NCBI GenBank assembly: GCA_015680685.1
Contig: MNCI01025384.1
Location: 527,944-555,867, forward strand
Direction: 5' to 3'
Source: Gnetum montanum
Taxonomy: Eukaryota; Streptophyta; Gnetopsida; Gnetales; Gnetaceae
DNA length: 27,924 nucleotides
The position numbers and the translations under genes are program-made. Under the pieces are notes generated by a model. It did no database searches and was not told where the DNA came from. It saw nothing but the letters and a program-made list of their open reading frames with translations. Positions 1 to 9,996 of the stretch are shown one piece after another (within the stretch, counting starts at the first letter, position 1; each line of letters begins with the position of its first letter).

Positions 1-584
1 TACATTAACTATTCATTAACTAGTTTCTAAATGTTCCTAACACCAGTATTCGTTCCCACTTGCCATACACATCCTGAACTAGTGCAACAATACTAGGATT
101 ACCAAACGCTAATCATTACTAGGTTACCAAGTGTTTCATGCATGCTCGAAGTGGTCGTACTGAGTGTGCTTACTTGGGAGAGTTAACATGGTGAGAGAGA
201 GAACATTAATTAACTAAGGAAAGCATTAAATAACTATAAATAACATTAAATAAGCTATTCTGAATGTTGCAAGGTTTATCACAAAGTTCATCTTTACTTC
301 TAGCCACAAGGTGTGCTTAGGTACACAATGCTTGAATAAAGATCCATTCACTTTATGACTCTTACTGCTGGCACTCAAAAATAATTCTAACTCTAAGGAA
401 GGAAAACTACAAAAGTTCGGGTAAGGAACTAAGGCTAACTATGCAAACCAAGCATGCCTGCCTCTTATTTATAGGTGATGAGGTGGGTCCTAACATTGGA
501 TGCCTGATATCACTTAGTGAGCTCTGATATCATAGACCCAATATCACAGATGTGATATCACAACCCCGATATTGCAATTCATCA
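1..584 (-). repeat. 3' LTR of the minus-strand gypsy element (partial)
   Basis: Bases about 31-584 align with 14861-15403, with roughly 12% differences by eye, mostly transitions. The right boundary is set by the polypurine tract that starts at 585; the LTR ends there in CA, and TG...CA termini fit an LTR. Read on the minus strand it holds a GATATC motif array (573-506), a TATA box (473-466) and an AATAAA-like signal mutated to AAGTAAAG near 290. The first part of the LTR in plus coordinates lies outside the window. Confidence 0.9.
466..573 (-). promoter_or_regulatory. LTR core promoter: phased GATATC array plus TATA box
   Basis: On the minus strand, TATAAATA lies at 473-466. Upstream of it are five GATATC-like hexamers starting (plus coordinates) at 506, 526, 540, 554 and 568, so the spacings are 20, 14, 14 and 14 bp. 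The same spacings occur in the partner LTR at 15325-15392. The TATA box is a standard plant core-promoter element; an enhancer role for the hexamers is inference. Confidence 0.6.
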
Positions 585-602
585 TATCCCCATGACTAAA
601 TG
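585..602 (-). other. Terminal polypurine tract of the minus-strand gypsy element
   Basis: On the minus strand this reads as a TTTAGTCATGGGGATA-type tract directly before the 3' LTR. It matches the tracts of the other two elements (10625-10641 and 24087-24101), with G-run interruptions. In LTR elements this tract primes plus-strand DNA synthesis. Confidence 0.75.
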
Positions 603-2437
603 AAAACTCTTCCTTGAGTTCCTTATAAAATATTGGGAAGGTATGGGATTATTGACTAAATGACAACTAACGGTGACATGGATGATAGACTCAAAGTGCT
701 CGGTGAATGGATCGACAAACATATTACAACTTGATGTTCATAACCATTATGATGAACATTGTACAGCTTGAAGAGAAAGAGAAGAAAATGAGGCACATTG
801 CTTCTGATGTTAGAAAGGTGCACTCCATTATTTATCCATAGCCACGTGATGAAGCATGTTCTTTGCATAACTACTCCTGCTCCAGTCCATCCCAAGTGCT
901 CCCTCCTATCCTAATCCATTGTTTGTATGATCGCCAGCTACACACACAACACAGTCATGAATTAGCAAGAATAGATAAGATACAATGTAGTCGATACATT
1001 GCCCCGATATGAAGTACCTTGGCTGGGTTGTGGGTATGGAAAATACTAGGTTAGATGTTTTTTAACTGATAACTACCCAAGGTGTAGGGGTGAGATAGGT
1101 AATAGAATGAAAAAATTTGTGACAGGGCCCCCACGACTAAGAGCAAACCTCTGGTAGCAATAGGGTGGAAATACTGAAGGAACAAGAAAGATAAGAGAAA
1201 TAACAACGGTGAAGCCAATAAAATGGATGCCATGGATGGGGATGAAACAAAAAATGGTTGATTACAAAGAATGTTTAATGGAAAGAACTTAACAATTGTA
1301 CCATAAAGGAATGTCAGTGGATCCTCCCCAAAGCAGGCTCATGCCTTTTATGCCTTGATAGACCTACAAACCAAAGAGTCCATAGGCTCTAGGAATGATG
1401 TATGGAACAATGGTTAAGAACTTACCCACAAGAAGTTACCAAAGATGAACAATGCCTCAACCAAGATATAAACTGATCATAAAATTGGCAATGAGGTGGA
1501 ATATGGGAAGAAATATGGAAGGATTGGAGAAAATGGAATGGAATCCCAAGAGCAATGTTGTGTAAAGTTCCTTGTGTATTATATGGTTACAGTGATTGAA
1601 TAGAATTCATTCCAAATCTGGATTCAAACAAACCACATTCAATGACCTCGCATCAACACATTTGACCAACCTATCCTCTTGAAGCAATAAGATTGCATTC
1701 ATAGAGTCACCACTATTCCAAGGAGAGAAAGATAGAGCAGCCGAAAGTGAGAAAGGAACTTAGTTAGAGAGAACCTTCAGGCATGGGTAACATGTCTTTC
1801 TAGTGCCATAACCAGTGCTTGTAGCCCATATTTCATTATTATGTCTAAGGGGTATGCTTTAAATTCTCACCAGTTTTTTTTTTTTCACATGAGAACCACA
1901 CCATGCAAAGACCTATTTGATTCATTCAACTTCCTAATGTTTGGTCATTGCAGGAATGGTGGAAAACCCATGAAAAGCATCCAAGTACCCAAGAGAATAG
2001 CCAACACAAGTGCATCGAATCCCCTTGAAGTCACATCCTTTTCAACCATTAAGTCCTTCCTTGGTTTGAAAAATACCAAGTCACCAATTCATTAATAATT
2101 TTATTTAGAAAAAGGGACAGTACATTTCCAAGATAAGGGAGATCATAGAGTTGAATGGAGGAATGGATGTCATGGACTCATTACCTGTTTTATCAAAAGA
2201 ACCATATCTTAGTATCAACATTGAAAATCAAAGAGAAAAACCAAACATTAGCAATCAACATTATTATAGCACAATCCACCATCATGAGCACTTATTATAT
2301 GATGAATGAAAGTAAATCAAACAAAGAAATAGTAAAAATATGAACAATGGTGTAAAAAAATAAGTAAAATTGAAAAGATGTGTAAAAAAAAATACAAAAA
2401 GAGCTAAGGGCTTAGAATGGTTAGCATTGGTGGCCAT
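603..2437 (-). other. Long 3' region of the gypsy element, no recognisable gene
   Basis: About 1.8 kb between the end of pol and the terminal polypurine tract. The part next to the internal G-rich tract (2438-2452) is T-rich on the minus strand, like the segment after the matching tract in the plus-strand element (8581-8740). Several 60-90 codon open stretches exist on both strands, but none has family motifs and they overlap one another. In Athila-type elements this position holds an env-like frame; I could not find ORF3-like sequence here. It may be lost, replaced or decayed beyond reading by eye. Confidence 0.5.
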
Positions 2438-2452
2438 CTTCCCCACAACTAA
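2438..2452 (-). other. Internal polypurine-like tract after pol
   Basis: On the minus strand the sequence is TTAGTTGTGGGGAAG, directly after the last readable integrase-derived codons. It closely resembles the terminal tract (TTAGTCGTGGGGGTA at 10627-10641) and the internal tract of the third element (27343-27326). It could be a second priming site for plus-strand synthesis, or a preserved junction. Confidence 0.55.
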
Positions 2453-3700
2453 GTTGGAAGGAGAATATCTGAAATAATAAGCAGGGTTGTCCACCAACAA
2501 AGGTAGTATTGGTACTGGCTATTCTAGGCTCATGGAAAGGTTTGGTTTGTTGGATGTTGACCAACAATTTCTTATCTGGGCTATTAGATTTGTAAATTAT
2601 CATGGCCTCTAAAGGAAAGGTTGCATAAATAATATAAGCTCCTTTCCATAGCGTTTGAAATTTAGTGCATTATGGCACATGTGTGGGGTTCCAATAAAGA
2701 ACCTTATCTCCCAATTGGTATTTAACTTTTCTAATTTTTAGGTCATGATGTTATTTATTAAAGGTCTTGTGCAATTCATTAGATGACAGGGTGACTAATC
2801 GATTCCCACTTAGTAGGTTAAGGTTCATTAACCATTCTTTTTGTGCTAGATTGAGGTCAAGGTTGAGGTCACATGTCGTGGATAGTGTATGGAGCTCTGC
2901 TTGAATAGGAAGCATTGGAAGTTTACCGTACACTAACTCATAGGCAAAGTATCCTATAGGGAGTTTCCACATGGAGCGATATGCCCAAAGAGCATCATTT
3001 AGTTTGGTGCTCCAATCTTGCCTATACTTACTAACGATTCATGTTAATATTTTTGTAATCTCCATATTGGTGACTTCAGCTTGATTGTTCACTTAAGGAT
3101 GATATGGTGTAGTCAGTTTATGCTCAACTCCCAAACGTTACATCAATTTTTGAAAAGTCACACCTGTAAAGTGTGTACTATTATCAGAAATAAGTGCATG
3201 AGGCATACCAAACTTGTTTACGATTTTTTGTTGAAAAAATCATGCAGCATTAGATGATGTATAGTCCATAGCAGCCACTGCTTCTATCCACTTTGTGAAA
3301 TAGTCAACAGCAACAACAATGTAGGCTTTTCCATTGGACATTGATGTAATAGGCCCCATAAAATAAATTCCCCATATGTTGAAGGGTTCTAAATGTTAAA
3401 TCCATTATTGTGGATCCTCCATCCTAGTAGTCATTCCCCCATCACATTGGCAATGCTTACAAGATTGGATGAAATGATGAGCATCCTAGAACAATGTAGG
3501 CCAATAATATCCTGCAAGTAATATTTTAATGATTGTTCATCTCCCTATGTAATGACCCTCACAAAGGCCCTCATGAGCATCTTGGAGAACTTGTAATTGA
3601 TCTACATCGGGAACACACCATCGAACCAAGCCATCGGGACATACCTTATAAATGTGCCCGTTGATTTCCATGAAATATTTGGCTCGGTGTAGAAACTGTT
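2453..3700 (-). pseudogene. Integrase domain of gypsy pol, broken
   Basis: Integrase joins element cDNA to host DNA. Reading down the minus strand, the zinc-binding HHCC module is visible as GYYWPTLF...HH...CKHC (Cys codons at 3461-3450). The catalytic core follows: Asp in VDYFTKWIEA (3305-3303), Asp in ISDNSTHF (3185-3183) and Glu in NQAEVTN (3077-3075). The second Asp and the Glu are separated by exactly 35 codons, the canonical DD35E spacing. Then come the TPYHP motif, GYFAYELVYGKLP (about 2950-2910) and a C-terminal GPY/F-like module, GDKVLYWNP...WKGAYII (about 2725-2600). At least four stops interrupt the frame, many explainable as C-to-T or G-to-A changes. No chromodomain is seen after the GPY/F part. 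Confidence 0.9.
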
Positions 3701-3869
3701 GTTTCTTTTTAACATCTACCTCTTTTGGTGTTTATTGTGTAAGGAGATAGGTAAAAATGTTGCTATACCAATTTATTTCCATGGTTAATTGATTATTTAC
3801 TACACCTACAAAGAGGAATTCATCAGGAAAGCAATCGAAAAGCATATATTCATCCTCTTTGTTGTCCAA

Positions 3870-4445
3870 TCTTAACTAAAATAAATGATTAGCAACAATG
3901 TTCTCGGTGCCTTTATGATCTATCATCATAAGATCAAACTCTTGTAAGATTACAGGCCATCGTATGATGCGAGGGCTCACTATTGGTTTATTTAGTAGGA
4001 ACCAAATTGTACTATGGTCTGTGTGTACAAATATCTTATAGCCCAATACATAGTGCCTAAACTTATCTAGTGCAAACACCACAGCCATTAACTCCTTTTC
4101 TATTGTGGTGTAGTTAAGTTGTGCACCAACAATACTTTGACTCACATAGTGGATAGAATATGATCATTTCATGTCATCTAACTGTGTGAATACGGCTTCT
4201 AAGGCAAAGTTGGACACGTCAGTCATTATGTGGACTGGTCTTGACCAGTCAGAAGCTTGTAGAATGGGTGTTTCTACAAGCTTCTGCTTCAAGGTTTGGA
4301 AAGTTAGTTCACATTCTCTAGTCCATTTAAAAGGCACGTCCTTTTTCATTAATTTAACCAATGGTTTTGCAACCTTTGAAAATTTCTCTATGAATCTTCT
4401 ATAATACCCAGTGTGTCCAAGGAATGATTGGATATCTTTTACCAT
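3870..4445 (-). pseudogene. RT connection and RNase H domains of gypsy pol, broken
   Basis: Two open stretches in line (4445-4164 and 4145-3876) are split by a TGA at about 4163 that replaces a likely Arg codon. The first begins VKDIQSFLGHTGYYRRFIEK, the conserved segment after the polymerase active site, and ends in the first RNase H motif, with Asp in HIMTDVSN. The second has the motifs IEKELMAVVFALDKFRHYV and VHTDHS, carrying the expected catalytic Glu and Asp, and ends in GTENIVANHLF, close to the usual ENVVADHLS end. RNase H removes the RNA strand during reverse transcription. Integrase follows, as expected for Ty3/gypsy. Confidence 0.92.
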
Positions 4446-5400
4446 TTTAGGTTAGCATGTGATTCCTTAGATGACTTTGATATTTTTGGGGTCTACCTAT
4501 ATCCCTATTTGTGAAATCTTATGTCCTACTACTATGCCTTCTTGGACCATTAAATGGATTTTTTACCAGTTGATCCTTAAGTTGGTTTCAACACATCATT
4601 TCAATACCTGCTCTAGTTGTTCTAATGCTTATTCAAAGTCTACTCCATAGGTGGAGAAATCATCCATGAACACCTCTACACCATTCCCTATTTTCTGCTA
4701 AAAGATACTTAGAACCAAACGTTGAAACATTGCAGGATCAATGCACAAACCAAACGGCATCTATTTGTATGCAAATGTCCCCTAAGGACTTGTGAATGTG
4801 GTCTTAGCTTAGTCTTCTAGTGCTATTTGGATTTGGTTTTATCCATTTTATCCATCTAGAAAACTATAGTGGCAATGCCCTGCAATGGTGTCTAAGACCT
4901 GGTTAATGAATGGCAATGGAAAGTGGTCTTTGAATGTTGCCATGTTTAGTAGGCTAAATTCTATACACATCCTCCATTTACCTTCCTTTTTGGGCACAAT
5001 AACTAATGGACTAACCTATTTGCTATCAGTAATGGGGTAGATGAACCCAGCTTTTAGAACTTGTTCAATTTCTTCTTTAACCAGTTTCTTCAACTTTGGG
5101 TTCAATCACCTCTACAGTTGTCATCGAGGTGTCATGGAGGAGTCAGTGTAAATCCTATTTTGGCATATCCTAGGGTCTATTTTAGTTAATTCAAGATATG
5201 ACCAAGCAAAGACTTTCAACCATTTTTTTCATCATTTTCAGCAGTCTCTCTTCTTGTTGAGGAGCAAGCTTAACATTAATAATTACCAATTTTCCATTTT
5301 TGAGAAATGTATACTCCATACTGATGGGCAACAATTTTAACTCAAAGGGCTCTTGCTTAAAGTTGTCAAGGATTTCCAACTTCTCCTAATTGATATTTTC
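4446..5400 (-). pseudogene. Reverse transcriptase domain of gypsy pol, broken
   Basis: The N-terminal lead-in is open at 5379-5191 (EPFELKLLPISMEYTFL), a segment typical of Tat/Athila-like pol. The palm follows: EEIEQVLKAGFIYPI, VSPLVIVPKKEG (about 5000), KWRMC, TFKDHFPLPFINQVLD (about 4915-4880), a KTTFTSP motif, MPFGLCIDPAMFQRL and the catalytic box FMDDF (4670-4656), which keeps both Asp residues. Stops occur where the family has Trp (TGG to TAG), Gln (CAG/CAA to TAG/TAA) or Tyr (two in the FLDG region). The polymerase is clearly dead, but the frame is nearly continuous, so decay was mainly by point mutation. Confidence 0.92.
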
Positions 5401-5670
5401 AATGTCAAGACTTGGAAGTTGGCAATGAACTTCCTCTAATGTGTCTATGTTATCGATGTAAGCGCAAGTCAAACCCTCAGTTGGTTCCATGCATATAGTT
5501 GAATTTCTCTCTTGGTCAGTTATCAGCCACTGGGTGTCTTCTTGTCTTATGGTTGCTGCATACAGTCATCTTTGTATGTTAGTTACTTGTACACACTGGT
5601 TGCATGTAAGCAATGTTAAACATTGTATGAACCAGAACTTCTACATGCAATTACACCCTGTGTCACTGTA
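5401..5670 (-). pseudogene. Protease-RT linker of gypsy pol, cut by a nested insertion
   Basis: The minus strand reads STICMEPTEGLTCAYIDNID followed by TLEEVHCQLPSLDIEN and continues into the RT lead-in. I recognise no domain; linkers in this position are usually poorly conserved. The coding sequence stops at the LTR of the plus-strand element at 5671. Its upstream continuation, the protease, resumes at 11447 beyond that element. A 65-codon open stretch on the plus strand here (5489-5686) is a shadow that runs into the LTR. Confidence 0.7.
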
Positions 5671-6474
5671 TGCTGATGAATCGTGATTCATTAGGTTGCA
5701 ATATCGCATCCTAGCTCATGATATCGTATAGGTGATATTATGGCTCCTGTGCAGGCCTATAAATACATCTTAGGTGCATAGTGAAGGGAGAAAGTTTTAG
5801 AAATTAGTTTTCATTCTTAGTTTTTTCTCAACCCTTTCTCCTAGTGCATGCCTGCAATGTGATGATTGTAATTGTATAGCACCTTTATTCGAGTGTGATG
5901 TACTTGGAAACACACACATGACTGAAAATAAAGATCAAGATTACTTCATCATTGCATCATTCACTTAGTTTAATTATTTAATTGTTATTGTTATTTATTT
6001 CTTTCATAGTTAATATCTCTTCACCATAAACCCTTTAAATGTGGAATGAGTACAACTTAATCACAAGCATTTAAGGGTGACTACTTGGTATCCCAATAGC
6101 GTACCTAGGCCATGTGCTTGGTAATCCCAGTAGTAGTTATGCATGAGGTTCAAAATGTGTATGGATGATTAAGGAATGGATGCTCATTACACTTAGGCTA
6201 GCTTAGATTCTCTCTCCTATTTCCTCTTAGCTTAGCTAAGATTATTTTCCACTATCTCAAGGAGTAGCATTAGTTTAGGAACATATCATACACCTCACTC
6301 TAGACTAAATCATATGTGACAAAGCTAATACTAGTCTAGGTGGAAGATAGCGAACTGTGATCAACAAGTAACTATCTAGATACCATAACTAGCCCATCTA
6401 TGAAGTTTGACCAGATCATGCATGAAACACTCGTATTCATATGGTTGAGTGTAGGGGTACCTTGCCACTCATCA
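5671..6474 (+). repeat. 5' LTR of the nested element
   Basis: Starts TGCTGATGAATC and ends CCACTCATCA, one base before the PBS. It matches 10642-11446 along its whole length. U3 carries GATATC motifs and TATAAATA (5758-5765). Downstream are a GAAAATAAAGAT polyadenylation-type signal (about 5924-5935) and an imperfect direct repeat of a CTTGGTATCCCAATAG-like block at about 6084 and 6117. The end CTCATCA is shared with the other elements' LTRs (as TGATRAGTGG on the plus strand at 14567 and 27514). Confidence 0.93.
5700..5765 (+). promoter_or_regulatory. LTR core promoter of the nested element
   Basis: GATATC-like hexamers start at 5700, 5720 and 5734 (spacings 20 and 14), followed by TATAAATA at 5758-5765. 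Transcription would be expected to start around 5790 by usual TATA spacing (inference). Confidence 0.6.
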
Positions 6475-6475
6475 T

Positions 6476-6492
6476 TGGCACCGTTGCCAGGG
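6476..6492 (+). other. Primer-binding site, tRNA-Asp type
   Basis: TGGCACCGTTGCCAGGG lies one base after the 5' LTR. It is complementary to the 3' end of plant tRNA-Asp at 15 of 17 positions as I know that tRNA. Both mismatches are CpG-to-CpA changes, the signature of cytosine methylation decay. The gag start codon follows 115 bp downstream. Confidence 0.8.
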
Positions 6493-6606
6493 ATAGTGCT
6501 AGTTATTTAGATTAGTTACGTCATACAAGATCATTGTAACAAAGTATTAATAATACATCTTTTAGGAAGAAGTAATTACAAACAAGTCACACAAAAATTC
6601 ACAACT

Positions 6607-8572
6607 ATGTCTCTCTCACATGACTATGATAATGCAACAACTAGTAGGCCAATTCATTGGAGAACCAACGAATTATATGATGAAGAAGACAAAGTTTGGA
6701 GTACTCAATCTGATGTAGGGGTTTTCTATGAACATAAATGAAGACAACATTATCTCAACTCATGAATGCATAAAATACCTAGTGATGATGAACCCCTACT
6801 AGCCACTACAAGCTTAACGCATATACAAGAGGCTGTTCGAATATCCTGCAAGCATCGTAAGAAAAGTCGTCTACCCAGGCTTGACTTAAATAACTTTTCT
6901 AAGTTTTTAGGAGGCTACAATTTAGATCTACAACATCATCTACAAGCCTTCCATGATGCCTATGTATGGAATAACATTGATAATGGATGGAAAAAACTTA
7001 AGCCCTTTCCTATGACACTCATTGGCCACCCAAAAGTATGGTACAGGTCCTTAAAACCAAAATCAATTTGACATTGGCCAACAATGGTAGAACTCCTCAA
7101 TGAAAGATATCAAAATTATGCAAGAGTATCGGCCTTGAGGAGACAAATACAAGAGTGGAAAAAATCACAAAATGAACCCTTGGACATGGCCTTAGAAAGA
7201 TATTATGCACTGTTAAACAATTGCTCAGGCCATGAGTTCTCCAAGGAAAGGCTAATGTACCACATTATTGATGGGCTCTGTAATGAAACAAGGGAGACCC
7301 TAGGGATGTATGCCTGAGGTCAACTATACAGGATACAAACCCACCAACTCCAAGAGCCTATCAAGCAAGTAGCAAAAGAAGAAGGAGAAATGGCTAAATG
7401 GGAGAATGTTGAAAAATCTCAATGGGAACAAAATCTCAATTTAACAAAGGTCCATGATCAGGAACAGGAGAAATCAACTCACCTCAAGGAGGTGGAATCA
7501 TCTTTGCCAATATTACAATCACTAGATGAAATTGAGGCAAAGATCAATAAGATGATGAAGTGGATACATGAAAAATGTGGAGAATATGCCAATATTATTG
7601 GAGGTAGAGCCATGAAAAACCAAGAAGTAGGATAGAACACCCTTACACAATTGGAAAGAAGGGTTCAAGAGAATAAGAACTTAACTTTCAATCATACATA
7701 TCAATGTAACATTTGCTTGTATGATCACCCCAAGGGCCAATGTCCAATCTTGTCACATTTACAGGAGCATTGGGGAAGAATGTTACATCTAGAGTTTGTG
7801 TAGAAATACTATGTTGAAACATAGTGGCAAAAATACCAGTCATGGGGGAGGCCATCCCCAAACTGGTTACACCCTTCATACCATCCAAACCTAAGTGCTT
7901 ATCAAGTTTAACATTCTATTTCCCCAACTAGGTCAACATCCTCTATCTCACCATATTATTATTATTCTTCTCAATACTATCAACTCGTATCCTCACCAAC
8001 AGAACCACCACCTTGGGTACCTTACACTTCTTCTTAATTTCAAAATTCTCATCCTTCACTTCCTTCTACATTACCACCAATTGTACCTGAAACAACATCA
8101 ACCCACAAACATTACTTATGCTTATACTGTCAACAGCAATGGGAATCCTCTACAACATCATAAGTGTCCCTTCTTTAGATGTGACTGTAGAAAGGGACAC
8201 CACAATTCAGAAACCACTACATCTTCCAACTCAGCACAAGTCCAACACAATGGTGCATCTTCCTCTTTGAACCCAATGCCTCATGTTACCTTATCAGGGC
8301 CACCACTCAATACTTCAACAACTATGCGGCCCAATGAATATAGCCACATCGAAGGACATGTTGATCCTTGCATACCATATTATGGTCACAAGTACTATAG
8401 TGGGTCAACTCCTTATAAATTAACCACATCTTATAACTTGCCCCACTATGTCAACTCTAATCAAGTGTGTGAACCCCAATGGGGTAAGTATGACTGGGTC
8501 CCAATATTTCCAACATGCAAGGATCTAAACCTTCCATTTATTAATTCTAGCCATGCTCAACCATTTAGCTAG
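6607..8572 (+). pseudogene. gag of the nested element, broken
   Basis: Gag forms the virus-like particle and packages element RNA. The start is ATG at 6607 (MSLSHDYDN), similar in place and first residues to the other gag at 14428. One frame runs to about 8100 with stops near 6739, 7069, 7315 and 7633. It carries LDLNNFSKFLGGYN, HLQAFHDAYVWNNIDNGWKK and HPKVWYRSLKP (capsid-like retrotransposon gag domain), then MVELLNERYQNYARVSALRR. A zinc knuckle CNICLYDHPKGQC (7705-7743) has CX2CX3HX4C spacing and is followed by a Pro/Tyr/Ser-rich tail. A frameshift around 8100 appears to move the tail into the frame that ends at TAG 8570-8572, inside a G-run. The ancestral product may have been about 650 residues. 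Confidence 0.88.
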
Positions 8573-8580
8573 GGGGGGTA
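8564..8580 (+). other. Internal polypurine-like tract at the end of gag
   Basis: TTTAGCTAGGGGGGGTA overlaps the gag stop codon and resembles the element's own terminal tract TTTTAGTCGTGGGGGTA (10625-10641). The other two elements have a similar tract at the equivalent junction. Confidence 0.55.
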
Positions 8581-9177
8581 TCCTCCATTCTAACAACACA
8601 AAATTAATAAATGTTTTTTCATTTCTTTAATTTTTCAACTTTTTTATCTTCTAGTTTTTCACTTTTTAATTTATTACTTTATATTTCTGTCTTTGTATCT
8701 TTTTATCAATAATCTATTCTATGAATAAAGCACTCATGTGACTCATTGGTTGAGGTGTTGTTCTATGCTATCAAGTCTCAAGTAACTAATTATTTAGATA
8801 ATAAGCCCACAACATCCACTCACCCATCCTATTAATAAGAGGTTCTACCCTAGGTACAATGATATTCCTAATCATCAAAACTTAAAGTAATTTTGTGTTC
8901 ATTATACCTAGAGCGAAGAAGGATGAACCAAGAGGGAATGACTAGGGTGTGATATCAAGGGGACTTGTGGATTCTCTTTGGTGACATCTGTAGGAGTATC
9001 ATGTAGCTTGGTTGTACTAAGATCCTTATAGATCTAATGAAAAATGGGAGTCAGAGTAATCAAAAGGCACTCAATCAAGAAAACTCAATGTTGTTCTAGG
9101 GGGTCCCACTGGAAAGACATGCACCCATGCTTGAAGGTAGGTGGCTTCTCTGGCTTAAGAATTCATTTCAAAAAATG

Positions 9178-9214
<37 letters not shown>

Positions 9215-9996
9215 AGAAAAAAAGAGTTCCACAAAGCAAAATAACTCCTCCCTTGTACAAAATGCCAAGTGATCATATGCCTTGCCATCATGATGCTCTC
9301 ATTGTTGTCCATCATTGGGATGAAGCAATGCGATGTCACTGATTAGAGGAATGGACTTGGTCCTGATTTTTGAGCCACAGGTTAATGATACATTAATCAT
9401 GCCTTACACTAAGGATTCATTGTGCCCTAGGCTAGTTACCTCATGTCCCGCTCTCTACAATCCCTTCTACAATTCATCCCATCTCACTATTCAAGAATTT
9501 TTGACTTGTGTCTTGTGTGGCATAGAATTCATACCTCATCGCAGTGGTATTTAAAATGTGTGTATTTTTTTGCATCAATATAGATTACATCTAACCCTTC
9601 TAGTGCCTATAGACATTTTTAGGTGTGGTTACGCAAGGGCATTATAGGTTGGAACCTGCTTTGGGGAGGATCCACTTGCATGACGTTTGTAATTTGTACT
9701 TGTTGCACACCACCACATCATTTTATATCCTCTGAGCACTTCATTGCCAAATCTATTCTTTCCTTTGTCATCATTTTATCAAACGTTCCTCAAAACCATT
9801 ATGTGCCCTTTTATGTGTCACCTAAACAAACCAAGTTTGATATTAAACTTTTAGGGCAACTTCCTTAAAAAAATTTCTAACTCTAAAATCACACTAAGTA
9901 AAGAATTCAACATTTATTAAAGGTAATGAGTAAGGTATGAAATAATTGAACTTATTTCAATAACCTTACTAATAATTGATCTTTGTGTGATTATAG
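8581..9996 (+). other. Unassigned internal region between gag and ORF3
   Basis: No protein family is recognisable. The first 150 bp are strongly T-rich, like the segment after the internal tract in the minus-strand element. Open stretches of 70-80 codons (for example 9333-9554 and 9623-9868) lack motifs. The last part, 9940-9996, looks like an intron end: CTTACTAATAATTG resembles a branch point, followed by GTGTGATTATAG directly before the ORF3 ATG. Confidence 0.45.
9181..9211. repeat. (GA)n microsatellite
   Basis: About 15 GA units are followed by an A-rich purine stretch. It creates an Arg/Glu-alternating artefact in the overlapping open frame and has no coding meaning. Confidence 0.9.

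Noticed and set aside
7895-8130. First part of the 225-codon plus-strand frame (MLIKFNILFPQLGQHPL)
   Set aside because: The Pro/Tyr/Ser-rich reading in the gag frame matches better here. Only the later part of the 225-codon frame is likely genuine gag tail after a frameshift.
9127-9342. Open frame with Arg-Glu repeats
   Set aside because: Created by the GA microsatellite.
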